A DNA stretch of 64,000 nt from Verrucomicrobiia bacterium (GCA_030425385.1 JAUIAH010000001.1:620001-684000); one strand, 5' to 3'. Shown: positions 1-8,519, counted from the first letter of the stretch. Translations and numbers: made by a program. Notes: generated by a model not told the origin, from the sequence alone.

Positions 1-117
1 CGGGCGTCTTTCCCGAGCGCCTCGATTGGCTAGGCAGAGAGTGCCCTCGATTGCAGAACAATAGATCAACCTCAACTACCCTAACCCGATTCGGCAATAA
101 CGATTCTACGTCGCAGC

Positions 118-434
118 TCACTTCTCTTCAGACCAACGTTCGACTGCCCATGCAACTCCAACTACTGGGACGTAGCGAACAAGACAGAATACCTCCGCGT
201 CTCCATCTGGTGATTGGAGATGAACGTTGTAGCCAGTTGAGGTCATCGCTTTGCGAATCGACCCGAGATCAAGGAAACCGTTGCACGATTCGATCCGGGA
301 AATCTCAGAAAGTCGGTCTCGAAATCTCTGCGCAGGGCGGCTCTAGCACTAAAATAGAGAACGCATTTATCCATAAGAATCAGAGCTACGACTCCCGCAC
401 ATACCCAGGGTAGTATTTCAAGCACGCCAGTCAT
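118..434 (-). pseudogene. possible broken small membrane-anchored protein
   Basis: A minus-strand reading frame starting at 434 encodes one clear hydrophobic segment near its N-terminus (LPWVCAGVVALILMDKCVLYF region less its last residue) followed by a charged stretch, and stops at 243. A second frame overlapping its end continues to a stop at 118-120 and reads like a normal protein (segments such as SPDGDAEVFCLVRYVPVVG and AWAVERWSEEK). Joining them needs one frameshift near 310-320. I recognise no family. It may be one frameshifted gene, two unrelated short frames, or chance. It lies in the decayed-looking accessory patch at the left edge. Confidence 0.25.
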
Positions 435-580
435 CGAGTGTTGTAATGATTATAATCCTAACGTCCCGAGTCTGTTGCTACTCTGGCAAGGACATTTAAC
501 TTCATGGTTGATGTGATTATCGCAGTTTGCCACTTCTAGCACCAACTGGGAGGGTCGGCGGCCAGCATTCGATGGTTAGC

Positions 581-916
581 CTATTGTGTTTCCGCTTCAA
601 TCCCAAAGAGGTATCTGACTCCCGCATAGATTGACTCTAGCGTTGCCCCTGTGATCACTCCGATTGGCTTTTGGGACAACTCATGATTCTGAATTGCTTG
701 GACACCCTGAAGATTGACCCAACTTTTGCAGCGCAGGAACCTAAAGTGAGGCAGCTCGACTTCATACGCGCTCTCGCGATAAGAGCTCGTGATTGGCTCG
801 CAAACAGACAAAGCTCGTGGTGCGTCTGGGTCTTTCCGGGAGAGAACGACCATCAATCTAACTTTGCCAGATATCCCAAGATCCACCCGATAGACTTCGC
901 CGGGTTTAATCGTCAT
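581..916 (-). CDS. MazF/PemK-family toxin (endoribonuclease-type)
   Basis: This 111-residue protein has the layout of the MazF/PemK family, whose members usually cleave RNA and are held inactive by a cognate antitoxin. It opens with GEVYRVDLG, followed by GKVRLMVVLSR, PITSS, SAYEVELP, and the family-typical SWVNLQGVQAI and GVITG segments. The arginine and threonine that are catalytic in MazF relatives have plausible counterparts in GKVR and PITSS. The residue after the arginine is Leu where Pro is usual. The ATG lies inside the last codons of the upstream antitoxin frame (11-base overlap), a translational coupling typical of toxin-antitoxin pairs. The antitoxin is damaged, so either the toxin is weak or the damaged antitoxin still works. 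Confidence 0.75.
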   Translation of the reverse strand: MTIKPGEVYRVDLGISGKVRLMVVLSRKDPDAPRALSVCEPITSSYRESAYEVELPHFRFLRCKSWVNLQGVQAIQNHELSQKPIGVITGATLESIYAGVRYLFGIEAETQ

Positions 917-1142
917 AGACAGAATCTAATGCTGCCTGACGACTTTCAGTGGGCATCAGCAGATCATCTTGTCCGAAGGAAGCGCTACAGGAAACGGGAG
1001 AGCACCCCGAAGCCGAACTTGAGTGAGAAATAGACGGATTGCTTCTGTGGTGGTCAGGCCGAGCCCTCTCAAGCACGACTTCGGTCTCGGCTTTGAGATC
1101 GGGCTCAATCCGTGCGCGAACGTAAGTGTCTTTAGCAGGCAT
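906..1142 (-). pseudogene. RelB/DinJ-type antitoxin with two compensating frameshifts
   Basis: The N-terminal part (MPAKDTYVRARIEPDLKAET) and the C-terminal part (DDLLMPTESRQAALDSVYDD) are in one frame and match the ends of a RelB/DinJ-family antitoxin. The middle (GLGLTTTEAIRLFLTQVRL and LPFPVALPSD) lies in the neighbouring frame. The simplest explanation is one extra base in the GAGAGGGCTC stretch and one missing base shortly before the DDLLMP segment. The frame stays open across the gene (78 codons) with a scrambled central third, which removes the usual helix of the ribbon-helix-helix fold. The start at 1142 is the first ATG that gives the family N-terminus. It overlaps the toxin gene. 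A RelB/DinJ antitoxin with a MazF-type toxin is a mixed pairing. Confidence 0.65.
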
Positions 1143-1514
1143 ATAACAATGTAGTCCATTTGTGCTACGAAGCAAGATGGCTTTTCGAAGGCTAACGTCC
1201 AGATCACCGTCCCGCAAGCTCTGACGCTCTTCGAAAGCAGCCAAGGCCCTCGGCTTTCTTCTCAGTTCTCAGCAAATGAGCCCCATTCGGCCAGATCAAG
1301 TATCATGGGAACGCTCAAACGATCTCTAGACCATCATTCGAGCACGAGTGACTAAGTGCAAAGGGAAAGGACTTAGAAGGCTTATCGAAGTCTTACTGAC
1401 ATTGTGTCTAATTGGCTAACGTAGAGGACCTCTGAGTCCCGGCTGACGGGAGGCGTTGATCGCTGAATTCTTGTTCGAGTTAAAGTGGGTGATTTCAACA
1501 AACCAGAGCAGGGT

Positions 1515-1928
1515 TCAGAGCGTCCGAATGTTCTCCAAATCTCGTTCCGATGCGCTGCGAATCCTCAGACCGAATCCGTCATTGTAGGCTGTGTTGGCTC
1601 GCTCCATCAATCCTTCAATCATCGCCAGCCCTTCATCTCGTGGAGTCTGATACATCATCATCTGATCTCTCTCTTCCACCAATCCGACTTCCTGAAGGTA
1701 TCTGTCCGACGAGCCGCGCACCTCCGAAGCCAGAGGCTCCAGAGCGAGAAATAATTCGAGCAAGCATGCTCCTTCAATCTTGGCATCTGTGTCGCAATCG
1801 ATATCGACGTCAATGCCGGTTTCCTCTGCTAACTTCTCAAACGCACTGCGGAAATACCAATAGACGGGTTCGCTGATCGTAAGCGACGTGGAATCGGGAT
1901 CGCCGATCGTTGTTACTTCAAGCTTCAT
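1515..1928 (-). CDS. hypothetical protein, 137 aa
   Basis: I do not recognise this protein. It is acidic and soluble, with no signal peptide or membrane segment. It begins with a short beta-type stretch (MKLEVTTIGD), has a central acidic part (DVDIDCDTDAKIEG) and ends in a helical half. Composition is protein-like and the competing plus-strand frames are shorter, so it is probably genuine. It sits between the toxin-antitoxin pair and a pair of direct repeats. No neighbour suggests a function. Confidence 0.5.
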   Translation of the reverse strand: MKLEVTTIGDPDSTSLTISEPVYWYFRSAFEKLAEETGIDVDIDCDTDAKIEGACLLELFLALEPLASEVRGSSDRYLQEVGLVEERDQMMMYQTPRDEGLAMIEGLMERANTAYNDGFGLRIRSASERDLENIRTL

Positions 1929-1936
1929 CTAGAGAG

Positions 1937-2023
1937 TAAAGGGACAGAATTTTAAAGGCAATGGCCGTGACGAACAAGAGCGCCTGACTGAGCGCAAAGG
2001 GGACAGGATTTCGAAGGTAATGG
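1937..2023. repeat. pair of imperfect GGGACAG-type direct repeats
   Basis: Two similar stretches of about 27 bases lie at 1937-1963 (AAAGGGACAGAATTTTAAAG followed by GCAATGG) and 1995-2022 (AAAGGGGACAGGATTTCGAA followed by GGTAATGG), in the same orientation. A more diverged relative may lie at 1357-1380. A related inverted pair is at 57668-57732. Sequences of this kind are often found beside REP-associated (Y1/RAYT) transposases in other genomes. No such gene is visible here. Confidence 0.5.
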
Positions 2024-2082
2024 GTCTTACGCGAGTGCCGTGGGGTGAGAGGCCGATCTTTGCCACCATGCCACGTTCCTGA

Positions 2083-3408
2083 TCAGGGTGCGGCCAGCGC
2101 CTTGCGGGCGTCTTGGAAGCGTGTGAGGACGCGGTCTTTGCCTAACAAGCGCAGCATGGGTAGAAGGTCAGGGCCGCCGGCTTGACCGCTGGCGGCGACT
2201 CGGGCGGGAAACATGAGCTTGCCCTTCTTCACCTCCAAGGTCTCGGCGGCCGCATCAATCGCCGCGCTGATGGCGTCTTCTGTCCACGATTCACTCGCTT
2301 CGAAGGCTGATTGCAGGGCTGCCAAACGGGTGTCGCTCTCGGCGTCCTTGGCCAATTTGGCGAGGGCGCTTGAGTCATAGTCACAGTGCTCGCCTTGAAA
2401 GGAGGCGAGTTTGTGGGGCAACTCCGAGGCGAGCGAAACCTTGGTCTGCATCAATGGAAGGAGTTCGCGCAAAGTGGCTTCGGCGATATCCATCTGGGCC
2501 TGTTCCACGATCGGGGCCGCGTGTTGCCAGAAGGCGTCACCATCGAGCGCCATGAGCATCTGCGCGTTGAGCCAGGTGAGTTTCTTGAGGTCAAAGGATG
2601 CGTTGCTTTTGTTGATGCCTGGGAAATCAAAGCGTGCGATGATTTCGTCCAGGGGAAGGATCTCGCGATCGTCTTTGGGCGACCACCCTAACAGGGCGAG
2701 ATAATTCACCACAGCCTGTGGTAAGTAAGCCTTCTCCGCATACTCACTGACCGAAGCGCCCTGATCACGCTTGCTCATCTTGGAACCGTCTGCGTTGAGG
2801 ATCAGCGGGATGTGTGCGTAGACAGGTGGCGCCGCTCCGAGTGCTTCAAACAACTCGATGTGTTTGGGTGTGTTAGAAAGATGGTCTTCTCCTCGGATCA
2901 CGTGAGTGATGCCCATCTCAAGATCGTCCACGACGTTGACGAAGTGGAAGATGTAGGAGCCATCCGGACGTCGAATGGTCATGTCAGGTTCGTCGCGGTT
3001 GAACTCGACCCGCCCACAGATCTGATCGTCCACGATGACCGTTTCTCCCGGGGAACGGAAGCGCACCGCGCCGTTATCCTCCGTATAGACCAGGCCCTTC
3101 TGCTGGAGCGCTTCCAGGTGCTTGTCGTAGAGATGTTGGCGCTGGCTTTGGAAATAGGGCCCCACTTCGCCGCCGTCCACGCCTGGCCCTTCGTCCCAGT
3201 CCATGCCTAACCAGAGGAGCCCATTGAGAATGGCTTCGATCCCATCCGCGATGTTGCGATTCTGATCGGTGTCTTCAATACGGAGAACGAACGCGCCGCC
3301 GTGATGTCTAGCATACAACCAATTGAACAATGCGGTGCGGGCACCTCCCACGTGGAGGTAGCCGGTGGGGGAGGGGGCGAAGCGCGTGCGGACCGTCGGT
3401 GAACTCAT
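2083..3408 (-). CDS. gltX: glutamyl-tRNA synthetase
   Basis: A class I aminoacyl-tRNA synthetase that charges tRNA with glutamate in the cytoplasm. At 441 residues it is slightly shorter than the usual 460-500. The Rossmann signature is present: FAPSPTGYLHVGG near residues 10-22 (HIGH motif as HVGG) and KMSKR at 210-214. The stretch IRGEDHLSNTPKH and the FDFPGINKSNASFD region are typical of the family. The reading frame is open for 122 more codons upstream, but the family N-terminus (MSSPTVRTRFAPSPTG) starts at 3408, and the extension overlaps the divergent kinase-phosphatase gene. The 81 bases between the two starts should hold divergent promoters. Confidence 0.95.
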   Translation of the reverse strand: MSSPTVRTRFAPSPTGYLHVGGARTALFNWLYARHHGGAFVLRIEDTDQNRNIADGIEAILNGLLWLGMDWDEGPGVDGGEVGPYFQSQRQHLYDKHLEALQQKGLVYTEDNGAVRFRSPGETVIVDDQICGRVEFNRDEPDMTIRRPDGSYIFHFVNVVDDLEMGITHVIRGEDHLSNTPKHIELFEALGAAPPVYAHIPLILNADGSKMSKRDQGASVSEYAEKAYLPQAVVNYLALLGWSPKDDREILPLDEIIARFDFPGINKSNASFDLKKLTWLNAQMLMALDGDAFWQHAAPIVEQAQMDIAEATLRELLPLMQTKVSLASELPHKLASFQGEHCDYDSSALAKLAKDAESDTRLAALQSAFEASESWTEDAISAAIDAAAETLEVKKGKLMFPARVAASGQAGGPDLLPMLRLLGKDRVLTRFQDARKALAAP

Positions 3409-3489
3409 GACTCGCGATAGTGCCTCTTTCCTCCTCACCTGCAACCTCTCCTTGCCATCCACGGGGACGCCACGGATGGTCTCCGCAGG

Positions 3490-4689
3490 ATGAAGGATCT
3501 CAAAGACTCCCCCCGCGCCCACGTCCGGATCGGTTACGATGGACGCGTCTTTAAAACCTATCGTGGTCGCCTGAACGAGGAACGTTTTCATAATGAGCGC
3601 AAGATCTTGCGGTTCCTTGAGCGCCAGGGCTGTGACTTCGTGCCGCGCGTGTTGGATTCCGATGAAGATGAGCTCATGCTGGTGATGTCGAACTGCGGGC
3701 AGCCAGTGGAAACCATGTCTCCGGGCAAGATGGAGAAGCTCTACGAGCAGTTGGAATCCTATGGTGTGCGCCACACGGATCAGGCGCTGCGAAACGTGAC
3801 CTATGACGCGAGGCGCGGGCGCTTCTGCATCATCGATTTCGAGATCGCCTCAATCATCGACACGCCGACCCAGAAGGCGTGGTCTACCCTGCGTTGGGCG
3901 GGCAAGACGGATGTGGGGCGATTCCGTAAACGCAATGATGACCATTTCTTGGCCTTCACGATCACGGAAGAAGGGTTCCAGCGCCTGCCTGACACGGGAT
4001 CCGCTGAGATCGAGAATGGCGACGTGGTCTTTGTCGTCAGTGATGGGATGGGTGGCGCCAAGGCTGGTGATCTTGCTAGTGAAATGATCACGGGCCGCTT
4101 GCGCGAGCTTATCCCGAACACCTATCAGCAAGCCGCCAATCAACTTTATCCCGATCACTTGGGGGCCCTGAGCGAATGTCTGGCCGACGTTCATCGGGCG
4201 GTGAATCAGATTGCGGAGAAGAAGGCGCATTTGAAGGGCATGGGAGCCACCGTCACCGTGTGCTGGTTCACGCCAGAGAATGCCTACTTTGGCCACGTAG
4301 GTGACACGCGGCTCTATCATTACGGCAGAGAAGAGTTGACGCAAATGACGGAGGATCATACCCGCGCCTGGAAAGACTGGAAGGCGGGGAAGATGAATGA
4401 ACGCCAATGGCGTGCGCACCCGCGGCACCACATTCTGCAGCAGGCCATTGGCGCTGGGCTCCCGTCCGTAACGCCTCAGCTTGAAAGCTTCCAGCCCCGT
4501 CTCGGGGATTGGTATTTGCTGTGCTCCGATGGATTGATCGGAGGGCTTTGGGACAAACACATTCGTGCGGGTTTGGCAGAAGGGGCCGCCGGAGTAGATC
4601 CCGAGAAGGTGACAAACGATTTCCTGACAAAGTCACGGACGGAAGATGGCCGGGACAACATCTCTCTCGCCACGATCGCTGTCTCCTAG
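3490..4689 (+). CDS. fusion of kinase-like phosphotransferase and PP2C protein phosphatase
   Basis: The N-terminal 140 residues look like a compact kinase-fold phosphotransferase: K22 in VFKTY and E36 as candidate ATP-binding pair, a catalytic loop HTDQALRN at 95-102 (HxDxxxxN pattern) and IIDFE at 114-118 in place of DFG. The remainder is a PP2C-type metal-dependent phosphatase: RKRNDD (146-151), SDGMGG (184-189), GMGATVTV, FGHVGDTRLY, LCSDGL and the closing DGRDNIS, so all the usual metal-binding positions are there. No membrane segment is visible. The arrangement suggests one protein that adds and removes a phosphate on the same or a partner target; the substrate is unknown. It is divergent to gltX and 62 bases upstream of the EEP gene, probably in one transcript. 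Confidence 0.85.
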   Translation: MKDLKDSPRAHVRIGYDGRVFKTYRGRLNEERFHNERKILRFLERQGCDFVPRVLDSDEDELMLVMSNCGQPVETMSPGKMEKLYEQLESYGVRHTDQALRNVTYDARRGRFCIIDFEIASIIDTPTQKAWSTLRWAGKTDVGRFRKRNDDHFLAFTITEEGFQRLPDTGSAEIENGDVVFVVSDGMGGAKAGDLASEMITGRLRELIPNTYQQAANQLYPDHLGALSECLADVHRAVNQIAEKKAHLKGMGATVTVCWFTPENAYFGHVGDTRLYHYGREELTQMTEDHTRAWKDWKAGKMNERQWRAHPRHHILQQAIGAGLPSVTPQLESFQPRLGDWYLLCSDGLIGGLWDKHIRAGLAEGAAGVDPEKVTNDFLTKSRTEDGRDNISLATIAVS

Positions 4690-4751
4690 CGCAAACGGGC
4701 GTCCATTTGCTGGACAGGGGCCCATCGCCGGGCCATAGGAAGTTGACAGTC

Positions 4752-5504
4752 ATGCAATTGCGGGTCCTCACGTATAACATCCACCGAGCCATCGGATTGG
4801 ATCGCCTCTTCCGGCCGGAACGCATCGTGAAGGTGTTGGCGTATTACGATGCGGATATCTGTCTCTTGCAGGAAGTGGATGATGGGGCGCCGCGCTCGCG
4901 CGAATTGAATCTTGCGAATGAGTTAGCCACGGCTGCCGAGTACCCGCATGTGGTCGCCGGGTACAATGTTAGCCTCCGTAAGGGGCGCTATGGGAACGCC
5001 ACGCTCAGCCGATTCCCAATCATTCGGGAACGCAATATTGATCTGACGATTGGCAATCGGAAACGGCGTGGATGCCAACATTCGACCATTGAGATCAAGG
5101 GCACGCGGCATCGGTATTTGTTAGAAGTGTTCAATTTGCATCTTGGCCTCAGCGCGCGTGAACGGGAGAAACAAGCGGGCGTCTTGGTCCGCTCGGAGGA
5201 ATTTGCCTGTCTCGAGGAACGCACGCCGTGCCTGGTCGCTGGGGATTTCAACGATTGGCGAAGTCGACTGCGCCCGATCTTCACGGAAGCTTTGCTCTTT
5301 CAAAGCGCCTCTGAGCGCAAGTCGAGCCCCGTCTTTCATCGCGATATTCAGACCTATCCCTCGTTCTCGCCGCGGGGGGCCTTGGACAAGATCTTCTACC
5401 GGGGAGGCATCCACAAACGCGGATGCTTCCGTTGCCGGTTGGGAGTGTCGAAAGTGGCGAGCGATCACTCTCCCCTTATCGCCGATTTCGAAATCGGCGA
5501 GTGA
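4752..5504 (+). CDS. endonuclease/exonuclease/phosphatase (EEP) family hydrolase
   Basis: A 250-residue metal-dependent phosphodiesterase fold. The family motifs appear in order: TYNIHR near the N-terminus, CLLQEVD, GRYGNATLSR, NLHLGL, VAGDFNDW and the final SDHSPLIADF with its catalytic Asp-His. There is no signal peptide, so it is probably cytoplasmic. The substrate could be a nucleic acid, a phosphoinositide-like lipid or a small phosphodiester. The frame is open for 81 codons upstream inside the phosphatase gene, but the family start MQLRVLTYNIH fixes the ATG at 4752. It follows the kinase-PP2C gene closely and may share its transcript. Confidence 0.85.
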   Translation: MQLRVLTYNIHRAIGLDRLFRPERIVKVLAYYDADICLLQEVDDGAPRSRELNLANELATAAEYPHVVAGYNVSLRKGRYGNATLSRFPIIRERNIDLTIGNRKRRGCQHSTIEIKGTRHRYLLEVFNLHLGLSAREREKQAGVLVRSEEFACLEERTPCLVAGDFNDWRSRLRPIFTEALLFQSASERKSSPVFHRDIQTYPSFSPRGALDKIFYRGGIHKRGCFRCRLGVSKVASDHSPLIADFEIGE

Positions 5505-5628
5505 TTGCTTTGAACGAATTCCTCAGCCGAGGGGAAGCGTTCCGTTCGGTGTCTTCAACATGATTGATCTGAAGAAACGATCGTCCCTTCATGATGTCTT
5601 TAGTTTGGATTGATAGAGTGCCCCTGTC

Positions 5629-6702
5629 ATGAGTTCCTCAAATTCACTTAAGCCGTTTCATATCCCCATGTCTCGGGGGCGTTTTCTGAAATCCATTGCT
5701 GCCGCCTCTGCTGGATTCACGTTGCCCGGTTATCTTGCCGAAGCCTTGGCGATCACGCCCACCGTTACCGAGGGCCCCTACTATCCTCTTGCCGATGACA
5801 TCCCACTTGATAAAGACAATGATCTTGTTCAGTTGAATGACAATCTTACCTTGGCTGCGGGGGAAATTGAGACCATTTCTGGCACCATCTACGATGCAAA
5901 TGGTCAGCCAGTCAGGGGGGCGCTCGTCGAATTATGGCATGCGGATCGCGAAGGCGACTATTTGTACAGTACCGGTGTGGGGCGCAATGCGGACTGTGAC
6001 GCCAACTTCGCTGGATTTGGTCAATTCCTCACCGGGAAAAGTGGACAATTCAAGTTTCGAACGATCAAAGCGGGCCTCTACACTGGGCGGGCAAGGCATT
6101 TCCATTGGGGCATCACCCTCCCTGGCGAAGACGTGAGAACGACGACCCAAACCGGGTGGAATGAAACTGCCTATGATTTGAATGGGAATCGCTTCGCTAC
6201 TCAGAATAGTAACGACAATATCTTTAGCACGGTCTCGGATGCTACTCTCCGAGCAGCAATGCTGTTAGACTTCACGCCGGTGGAGGGAACGACGACGGGC
6301 GAGACGGCAGCGTCATGGGACTACTTTTCGGGAACCACGCCGAGCGAACCCACGTATCCTGGCGGTTCCTTACTCGTTGCACCGGCTGGAGTAGTCGCAG
6401 GACCCAACGGCACGGAACGGTTTCGTCTACAGATCCCGGCGTATCCAGATTATTGTTATGAGGTCTACGCCAATCCTACACTAGCAGATTTGGATTGGAA
6501 GGTCCTACCGTTTGCATTGGAGGCTTCCGAAGCTTTTGATCGTCACCAGCACATCGCAACCGAAGAAGGGCTTCTTGAGATCTACGTCGCAGCTCCCCCT
6601 GAACGTGGATTCTACAAGGTATCCTATCGCGAACCAGGAGCCAACACGGGAACACCAAGTGGTGGAGGAGGTGGCCCTGGGGGTCCTGGTGGGCCCCGGT
6701 AA
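5629..6702 (+). CDS. exported intradiol ring-cleavage dioxygenase-like protein
   Basis: Resembles the catalytic domain of protocatechuate 3,4-dioxygenase/catechol 1,2-dioxygenase, which use Fe(III) to open aromatic rings. TEGPYYP near residue 47, then the beta-sandwich segment GTIYDANGQPVRGALVELWH, and the iron-ligand region GLYTGRARHFHWGI, which supplies the expected Tyr, Arg and two His. The N-terminus (SRGRFLKSIAAASAGFTLPG) looks like an export signal of Tat-like layout but without a twin Arg. After the catalytic domain comes a separate module (CYEVYANPTLADLDWK ... RGFYKVSY) resembling the S-x-D-L-x-x-W module of the surface proteins at 43-57 kb, then a Gly/Pro tail. This differs from the cytoplasmic catabolic enzymes; the substrate is unknown and no other ring-cleavage gene is nearby. 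Confidence 0.8.
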   Translation: MSSSNSLKPFHIPMSRGRFLKSIAAASAGFTLPGYLAEALAITPTVTEGPYYPLADDIPLDKDNDLVQLNDNLTLAAGEIETISGTIYDANGQPVRGALVELWHADREGDYLYSTGVGRNADCDANFAGFGQFLTGKSGQFKFRTIKAGLYTGRARHFHWGITLPGEDVRTTTQTGWNETAYDLNGNRFATQNSNDNIFSTVSDATLRAAMLLDFTPVEGTTTGETAASWDYFSGTTPSEPTYPGGSLLVAPAGVVAGPNGTERFRLQIPAYPDYCYEVYANPTLADLDWKVLPFALEASEAFDRHQHIATEEGLLEIYVAAPPERGFYKVSYREPGANTGTPSGGGGGPGGPGGPR

Positions 6703-6711
6703 ACTCAAGTG

Positions 6712-7326
6712 TTAGCGACGACCGAAGAATAACGCTAGCAGTTTCGCGAGGAATCCGCCACCACCGCCTCCGCGTCGGCCGGACCCGGAGTTGAAGACCA
6801 TGCCGGCGACGTCATCGAGGATACTGCCATCGCCATCGCGGTCTAGGATGCTTGTGAGCAACCCGCCGCCACCGCCACCGCCACCACTGCCGGCGGAGCG
6901 CCCCGTCCCGCTATTGGCGCGTTTCTTCAGCGCCCCGAGGATGATGGGGGCGAGAATGGGGATCAATTTCATGCCCATGCCCTTGGAGAGTCCTAACTTC
7001 TCGTCTAACAGATTGGCTGCCTGCGGCCCAGCCGAACCGAGCAATCCACCCAGGGTCGGATCGGGATTGGCATCGCCCGCACGGCGCTGGATGTGACCGG
7101 AAAGATCGTTGAGGGCGCTCTCACGTCCATATTTCTGCACGATGTGGTTCACTCGGCCTTCACCTGCCTGCTGTGCTTGGCGCTTGAGGCCGCCAAGGAT
7201 GAGCGGGGCGACCTTTTCCAAGGCCTGAGAGGCCTGATCCTTCTGAATGCCAAGGTTTGAAGAGAGCTGATCGGAAATCTGAGGGCCGAGACTCTCTTGG
7301 AATTCTGCTAAGAAACTGTCATTCAT
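6712..7326 (-). CDS. DUF937 family protein
   Basis: A 204-residue protein of the DUF937 type: alternating helices with the recurring pattern APLILGGLKRQA and APIILGALKKRA, each followed by glycine-rich linkers (runs of eight and six Gly). The segment SILDRDGDGSILDDVAGM is the typical C-terminal signature. The family has no assigned function. It lies 65 bases downstream of the vWA gene on the same strand and so may be the last gene of the ExbB/ExbD operon. No signal peptide is seen. Confidence 0.8.
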   Translation of the reverse strand: MNDSFLAEFQESLGPQISDQLSSNLGIQKDQASQALEKVAPLILGGLKRQAQQAGEGRVNHIVQKYGRESALNDLSGHIQRRAGDANPDPTLGGLLGSAGPQAANLLDEKLGLSKGMGMKLIPILAPIILGALKKRANSGTGRSAGSGGGGGGGGLLTSILDRDGDGSILDDVAGMVFNSGSGRRGGGGGGFLAKLLALFFGRR

Positions 7327-7391
7327 GATTTCAGAATACTGAGCACTGAGGGACTTGAAAAGCGAGTCCTAAAGTAGCGCCGCGGTCTATT

Positions 7392-8519
7392 TCACTTTGT
7401 CGCGGCTTTCTGCTTGCGGAACTTCCCGTTGGTCTTTCGCGAGATGCCTCGGAGTAGCCGCTCTTCCTCGCGCTTGTCGTTGCCGGTGAGATAATAGATG
7501 GTGTGAATGCGAGGTAACTGGGGAAGATCTTTGGCAGCCTCCTCGATTTGTGTGAGGATTTCACTAGTCTCAATCACTTCGAAACTGCCACGGCCCAGGC
7601 TGCGCGTGGCGTTCCCATCAGTAAGCATGAAGGCGGTCTCTGGCCGTAACCGAAAGAGCGCTTCCAAGGCATAGTCGTGCCGGGTGCCCCCGGGCCGGCC
7701 CCCGCGTGGACCGGCCTTATTATAGTCGACCCTCGTTTGAATGTGTTCCTTTGCGAGGGCACGATTCGCCTTGGTGGCGGGAACGAGGCTTTCTTTCCAT
7801 AATCGCGCGCTCCCGGACCAGTGGATGACTCCAAAGAGCGTATTGACGCTCAGGCCATCGATCAGTTTGAAGGCTTCCTCACGGATGGCTTGGAAGGCTT
7901 GGTCCTTCCCTTTGCGCACTAATTTGCTCTGGCTGTAGTCGACATCGCCTGTCCTGCCAAACATCGATGCGGATACGTCGATCATGATGACCACGCTACG
8001 AGCGTTGTCTTTGATATTGAAGAAACTCATGCCGCTGCCGGTGCCGCCTCCTCCAGCAAGACCCTGACCAAGCGCGGAGCCAAGCCCTGCACTGCCAGAT
8101 AGACTTGCCAATTGATCTGAGATGAGCTCTGACGGGTCGAGCGGAATCATCTGATCCACTGGGATCGTCGGCAGATCGGGAAGGGCAAATTCGGTGGGGC
8201 GAATGCTGACTAACTTCTCATTGAAGACGGGCTTCGGAGTCATGGCCATGTGCTTGGCCATGTTCATCTTGTGCTCGCGTGTTTGCGCGGGGATGACGAC
8301 TTGTTTGCGTTCGACGACGAAAGTGGCTTCGGGTTCCTTGAAATAGGCGGCGATCTGAAAGAGACCGAAGAGTACGAGACCGACTCCATGCGCGATGACA
8401 CTGCCAAGAATGATGGTGAAGATCAGGCCGCGTTTCTTGCGATCCTGCGGGCTGACGGCTTTCGCAGCCTTCTTCTGCTTCCGCTTGGGCGAAAGGCGAT
8501 GGGGATCTACTTCGATCAT
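7392..8519 (-). CDS. TonB-like anchored von Willebrand factor A domain protein
   Basis: A 375-residue inner-membrane protein. After a basic cytoplasmic start there is one membrane segment at about 31-60 (GLIFTIILGSVIAHGVGLVL). It contains Ser-x3-His (S40, H44) in the context SVIAHG, matching the SVCIHG of E. coli TonB, where those residues couple TonB to ExbB/ExbD. A proline-rich periplasmic stretch and Gly-rich linker follow, then a vWA domain from about 175 with an intact metal site motif DVSAS (181-185) and LTDGNA. It overlaps exbD by 4 bases and closes the ExbB-ExbD-ExbD series, so it occupies the place of TonB/TolA. I infer that proton-motive force is passed to a vWA binding domain rather than to an outer-membrane receptor. 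Confidence 0.85.
   Translation of the reverse strand: MIEVDPHRLSPKRKQKKAAKAVSPQDRKKRGLIFTIILGSVIAHGVGLVLFGLFQIAAYFKEPEATFVVERKQVVIPAQTREHKMNMAKHMAMTPKPVFNEKLVSIRPTEFALPDLPTIPVDQMIPLDPSELISDQLASLSGSAGLGSALGQGLAGGGGTGSGMSFFNIKDNARSVVIMIDVSASMFGRTGDVDYSQSKLVRKGKDQAFQAIREEAFKLIDGLSVNTLFGVIHWSGSARLWKESLVPATKANRALAKEHIQTRVDYNKAGPRGGRPGGTRHDYALEALFRLRPETAFMLTDGNATRSLGRGSFEVIETSEILTQIEEAAKDLPQLPRIHTIYYLTGNDKREEERLLRGISRKTNGKFRKQKAATK

Noticed and set aside
51-413. 120-codon plus-strand frame at the left edge
   Set aside because: Ser/Thr/Gln-rich with no recognisable features; the opposite strand is more protein-like.
3409-3774. 122-codon upstream extension of gltX
   Set aside because: The extension overlaps the divergent kinase-PP2C gene antisense and has no synthetase sequence; the family N-terminus starts at 3408.
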